In this document: positions 61,734 to 64,000 of the stretch, in pieces | Layout of the letters: every line of letters begins with the position of its first letter | Numbering within the stretch: the first letter of the stretch is position 1 | Assembly (NCBI GenBank): GCA_937980645.1 | Contig: CALJPQ010000009.1 | Location: 180,018 to 244,017, forward strand | Source of the DNA: an uncultured Saprospiraceae bacterium | Lineage (GTDB): Bacteria > Bacteroidota > Bacteroidia > Chitinophagales > Saprospiraceae | Length of the DNA: 64,000 nucleotides | Direction: 5' to 3' | Position numbers and translations under genes: made by a program | The notes under the pieces: generated by a model | The model's input: the letters and a program-made list of their open reading frames with translations, nothing else | Database searches by the model: none | Told to the model about the DNA's origin: nothing

Positions 61734-62523
61734 CCGCCTGTGCCGCCTTCGGCACTGGGTAGGGCTGTTGCTGATAGTCCTGCTCGGTATCGTGCGCCTC
61801 GAGGCCCAGGACGCGCTGTTTCCGCCCAAGCCCGACCCGGCCGTGTACGTACACGACTATTCGGGCTGGCTCAGCGAGCAGGAGAAAGCCGCGCTGGAAA
61901 TGAAATTGCGCCGCTACGCCGACACCACGTCCACCCAGGTCGTCGTCGTGATTCGGCCCGACATTGGCGACTACGACCGGGCTTCCTACGCCTTTGAGTT
62001 GGGCAACCGCTGGGGCATCGGGCGCAAAGACAAAAACAACGGCGTCGTGGTGCTCATCGTCAGCGAACCGCCGCAGCGCGGTGTGTTTATCGCTACCGGC
62101 TATGGCGTCGAGGGCGCACTGACCGACCTCATGGCCGGCCAGATTGTGCGCCACCTCATGATCCCGCGCTTCAAGGAGGGGCGCTACTTCGAGGGCATCA
62201 ACGCCGGCCTCGACGGTATCATGGCTGCGCTGGCCGGTGAGTTTCAAGCCGACCATCTCGATGAAGCTGTGCGCATCCCGCTGTGGGTGGTCATCGTCTT
62301 CCTCCTGCTGATGTTTTTATTTGTCCGCTACATGATCAAGCACGGCACGATGTACACCGGTACTGGCCCCATGCACCGCGGGCCTGTGCGCACCTACCGC
62401 GGTGGAAGGCACTGGGGCGGTGGCTTTGGCGGTGGCTTCGGCGGTGGCGGCTGGGGAGGTAGTGGTGGCGGCGGATTCGGAGGCGGCTCTTTCGGCGGCG
62501 GTGGAGCAGGCGGTAGCTGGTAG
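61696..62523 (+). CDS. exported TPM domain protein with Gly-rich tail (YgcG-like)
   Basis: 275 residues. Signal peptide ending LLLIVLLGIVRLEAQ, a TPM domain (VHDYSGWLSEQEKAALEMKLRRYADTTSTQVVVV, NNGVVVLIVSEPPQRGVFIATGYGVEG), a membrane helix (PLWVVIVFLLLMFLFVRYM) and a Gly/Ser-rich tail (GGGFGGGFGGGGWGGSGGGG). The start MNFLTTSS at 61696 lies within the previous gene and is out of frame with it, suggesting coupling; the frame is open from 61621. Confidence 0.93.
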   Translation: MNFLTTSSTAGDSRLCRLRHWVGLLLIVLLGIVRLEAQDALFPPKPDPAVYVHDYSGWLSEQEKAALEMKLRRYADTTSTQVVVVIRPDIGDYDRASYAFELGNRWGIGRKDKNNGVVVLIVSEPPQRGVFIATGYGVEGALTDLMAGQIVRHLMIPRFKEGRYFEGINAGLDGIMAALAGEFQADHLDEAVRIPLWVVIVFLLLMFLFVRYMIKHGTMYTGTGPMHRGPVRTYRGGRHWGGGFGGGFGGGGWGGSGGGGFGGGSFGGGGAGGSW

Positions 62524-62531
62524 CCCGCGCA

Positions 62532-63539
62532 CTATCGCTTCGACAGATGCGAGTAATCGCCCAGGTTGAGTTCGTCCTTAGCGCCTAAGTACTTGCTGGC
62601 GTTGCCCACCATGGAGTTCTCCAGCAGCGCGTTGCGGATCTGCGACTTGTTCTGAATGATGCTGTTGGTAATGACTGAGCTTTCTACCACCGACTGATGC
62701 CCTACGCTGACGAATGGCCCAATGACGGAATGCCGCACCACCGCACCCTCGCCCACAAAACAGGGCGGAATGACAACGCTGTGCTCCAGCGTCGCTTTGG
62801 GAGACACTAAAGGTTCGTGCGCATACAGCTCCAACATACGCGCGTTGGAAAACAGAATGGCCTCCTTGTTGCCGCAGTCCAACCATTCTTCTACTTCGCC
62901 CGTGCGGAAGCGCAGGCCCTGGTTCTTCAGATGCTCCAGCGCGGTGGTCAGCTGGTATTCGTTCTTCTCTCTGATATCGTTTGAGATGACGTAGTGTAGC
63001 GCTTCCGCCAGCCGTTCACCTTCGCGGAAATAGTAGATACCCACGATGGCCAGGTCGGACACAAATGTCGAGGGCTTCTCTACCAGCTCTGTGATGTAAC
63101 CCTCCGCATTCAGGCGCACGACGCCAAACGACGAGGGATCTTTCACCCGCTGCACCCAGATGACGCCATCGGTCTGCGGGTCGAAGGAAAAATCAGCTTT
63201 GAACAGCGTATCGGCGAAGGCAATCATGCACGGCCCGCTCAGGCTTTCGTGGGCGCAATAGATGGCATGGCCTACGCCGAGAGCCTTTTCCTGGTAGTAA
63301 ATCTTCCCGCGCGCACCCAGGCCCTGAGCGATGGCGACCAGTTCGCGCTCCACCTCTGGCCCGAAGTCGCCCACGATAAACGCAATGGTTTGTATCTCAC
63401 CGTTGTAGGAGCGCGCCAGCTCTTCCACTAAGCGCTGGATGATGGGTTTGCCCGCCACCGGTATCAGCGGCTTGGGCACCGTGAGCGTGTGCGGGCGCAG
63501 GCGCGTACCCTTGCCGGCCATGGGTATAATGATGTTCAT
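62532..63539 (-). CDS. sugar-phosphate nucleotidyltransferase with left-handed beta-helix tail
   Basis: 335 residues. N-terminal signature MNIIIPMAGKGTRLRPHTLTVPKPLIPVAG of glucose-1-phosphate thymidylyl/uridylyl transferases, FADTLFK and VEKPST segments, EEWLDCGNKEAIL, then hexapeptide-like repeats (VVIPPCFVGEGAVVRHSVIGPFVSVGHQSVVESSVI). It should make a nucleotide sugar for envelope polysaccharide. The nucleotide and sugar are not certain. Confidence 0.92.
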   Translation of the reverse strand: MNIIIPMAGKGTRLRPHTLTVPKPLIPVAGKPIIQRLVEELARSYNGEIQTIAFIVGDFGPEVERELVAIAQGLGARGKIYYQEKALGVGHAIYCAHESLSGPCMIAFADTLFKADFSFDPQTDGVIWVQRVKDPSSFGVVRLNAEGYITELVEKPSTFVSDLAIVGIYYFREGERLAEALHYVISNDIREKNEYQLTTALEHLKNQGLRFRTGEVEEWLDCGNKEAILFSNARMLELYAHEPLVSPKATLEHSVVIPPCFVGEGAVVRHSVIGPFVSVGHQSVVESSVITNSIIQNKSQIRNALLENSMVGNASKYLGAKDELNLGDYSHLSKR

Positions 63540-63676
63540 ATGTTGTGCGAAAGGTTGATGTTAGGCAGGCGCTCAACAGGCATGCCACATGGCGTCCATT
63601 TTATTGGTGGCCTCCGCGTTATCGCAGGGGCCACCTTAAACAATGGGCTAGTGCACAGCCTGAGCGTTTTTCGTGG

Positions 63677-63684
63677 CAAAAGTA
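63677..63684 (-). promoter_or_regulatory. -7 box TACTTTTG for the nucleotidyltransferase
   Basis: Minus-strand TACTTTTG, 138 bp before the start at 63539. Confidence 0.5.
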
Positions 63685-63772
63685 GGCGGCAAGAGCCGTC
63701 AGGCGGGCATTCGACAGTGCAACGATGAAAAAATTGAGAAACCATGCAGCAAACTTTCAAGGGCTAAAACCG

Positions 63773-63794
63773 TTTTTTAGGCAAGCCTAAAAAA
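63773..63794 (+). promoter_or_regulatory. DtxR/MntR-type operator palindrome
   Basis: Perfect 10-bp arms TTTTTTAGGC and GCCTAAAAAA with AA between. The core TTAGGC..GCCTAA matches the form of DtxR/IdeR/MntR-family sites. It ends 4 bp before the -7 box and covers the -33 position, as expected for a repressor that controls its own gene. Confidence 0.75.
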
Positions 63795-63798
63795 CAAA

Positions 63799-63806
63799 TA
63801 CCTTTG
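63799..63806 (+). promoter_or_regulatory. -7 box TACCTTTG for the DtxR/MntR gene
   Basis: Exact TACCTTTG, 33 bp before the ATG at 63839. Confidence 0.7.
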
Positions 63807-63838
63807 CCCTCAAATTTCGCTACTCAAGCCACTCAGCC

Positions 63839-64000
63839 ATGTACACCTCTTCGGAAGAGAACTACCTGAAGGCGATTTTAAAACTTTCACAAAAAGAAGA
63901 CGGCCCGGTAAGCACTGGTGCGCTGGCTGCCGAGATGCAGACTACGGCGCCTTCCGTGACGGACATGCTGCGCCGCCTGTCGGAGAAGCAGCTGGCGACG
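63839..64000 (+). CDS. metal-dependent regulator, DtxR/MntR family (cut by the right edge)
   Basis: The first 54 residues are present: MYTSSEENYLKAILKLSQKE, then a winged helix-turn-helix (STGALAAEMQTTAPSVTDML RRLSEKQLAT). This is the N-terminal DNA-binding domain of the iron/manganese-responsive DtxR/MntR family. The metal-binding and dimer domains lie outside. The palindrome just upstream fits autoregulation. Iron or manganese cannot be decided here. Confidence 0.9.
   Translation, partial: MYTSSEENYLKAILKLSQKEDGPVSTGALAAEMQTTAPSVTDMLRRLSEKQLAT

Larger units (their letters stand above)
63540..63838. other. intergenic region, nucleotidyltransferase to DtxR/MntR regulator
   Basis: 299 bp between divergent genes. 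A minus -7 box (63677-63684) implies a leader of about 130 nt on the nucleotidyltransferase mRNA, holding a small stem (GGTGGCC 63606-63612 / GGCCACC 63629-63635). The right end holds the regulator's operator and promoter. Confidence 0.6.

Noticed and set aside
1..64000. tRNA, rRNA, prophage or transposase genes
   Set aside because: No T-loop GTTCRANNC with a fitting cloverleaf, no rRNA-like conserved segment and no integrase, transposase or phage structural protein was recognised; a covariance-model scan would be the decisive test.

Overview
The window is a GC-rich, gene-dense stretch of chromosome from a member of the Bacteroidota, most likely a Saprospiria-like lineage. Three things support this. 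There are two PorP/SprF-type outer-membrane proteins and one giant secreted protein with a type B (CHU_C-like) type IX secretion C-terminus. About twenty intergenic sites match the Bacteroidota -7 promoter box TAnnTTTG. Protein families such as DUF4159, DUF2795 and the RsmI-like methylase have the form usual in this phylum. The assignment is inference; no rRNA or tRNA gene was seen in the window.

Layout. 1-8 kb: a DUF5682 protein cut by the left edge, an ACMSD-type decarboxylase, dnaK, mtaB, a dihydroneopterin aldolase fused to a cysteine-rich tail, a small lipoprotein and a Gly-rich membrane protein. 8-16 kb: fatty acid hydroxylase, a large membrane patatin, a TPR-adenylate cyclase and a leucyl aminopeptidase. 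16-24 kb: pdxA, a D-lactate dehydrogenase, a lipoprotein cytochrome c translationally coupled to an epimerase, a serpin, a PorP/SprF protein and a methyltransferase. 24-34 kb: envelope and metabolic genes (GT-C membrane protein, TlpA-like thioredoxin, thioesterase, GT2, class IV aminotransferase, accC) and the divergent scpA / RsmI-like pair; this stretch carries most of the interspersed repeats. 33-40 kb: a minus-strand block with a Crp/Fnr regulator, DUF2795, queA, typA, an Uma2-like protein, an SDR and a DUF1573 protein. 40-50.4 kb: a 3,067-residue secreted repeat protein with 22 exact-length 80-residue repeats, followed directly by its likely PorP/SprF partner. 50-64 kb: a DUF4143 ATPase, DUF4159, a POT peptide transporter, a lipoprotein, ligA, mutS, the LemA-TPM-TPM operon, a sugar-nucleotidyltransferase, and a DtxR/MntR-type regulator cut by the right edge.

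Most genes are housekeeping. The unusual content is: (i) a 25-bp palindrome-headed repeat family, mostly in tandem pairs, at gene ends and promoters; (ii) a second REP-like hairpin family flanking one gene; (iii) the giant T9SS substrate, whose repeats show recent duplication; (iv) a FolB-CWC fusion; (v) a bacterial serpin; (vi) a perfect DtxR-like operator in front of the regulator at the right edge; (vii) a marked preference for the leucine codon TTA before a G. No mobile element, prophage or CRISPR array was found. Start sites were moved from the longest open frame wherever a promoter box, signal peptide or family start argued for a shorter protein.
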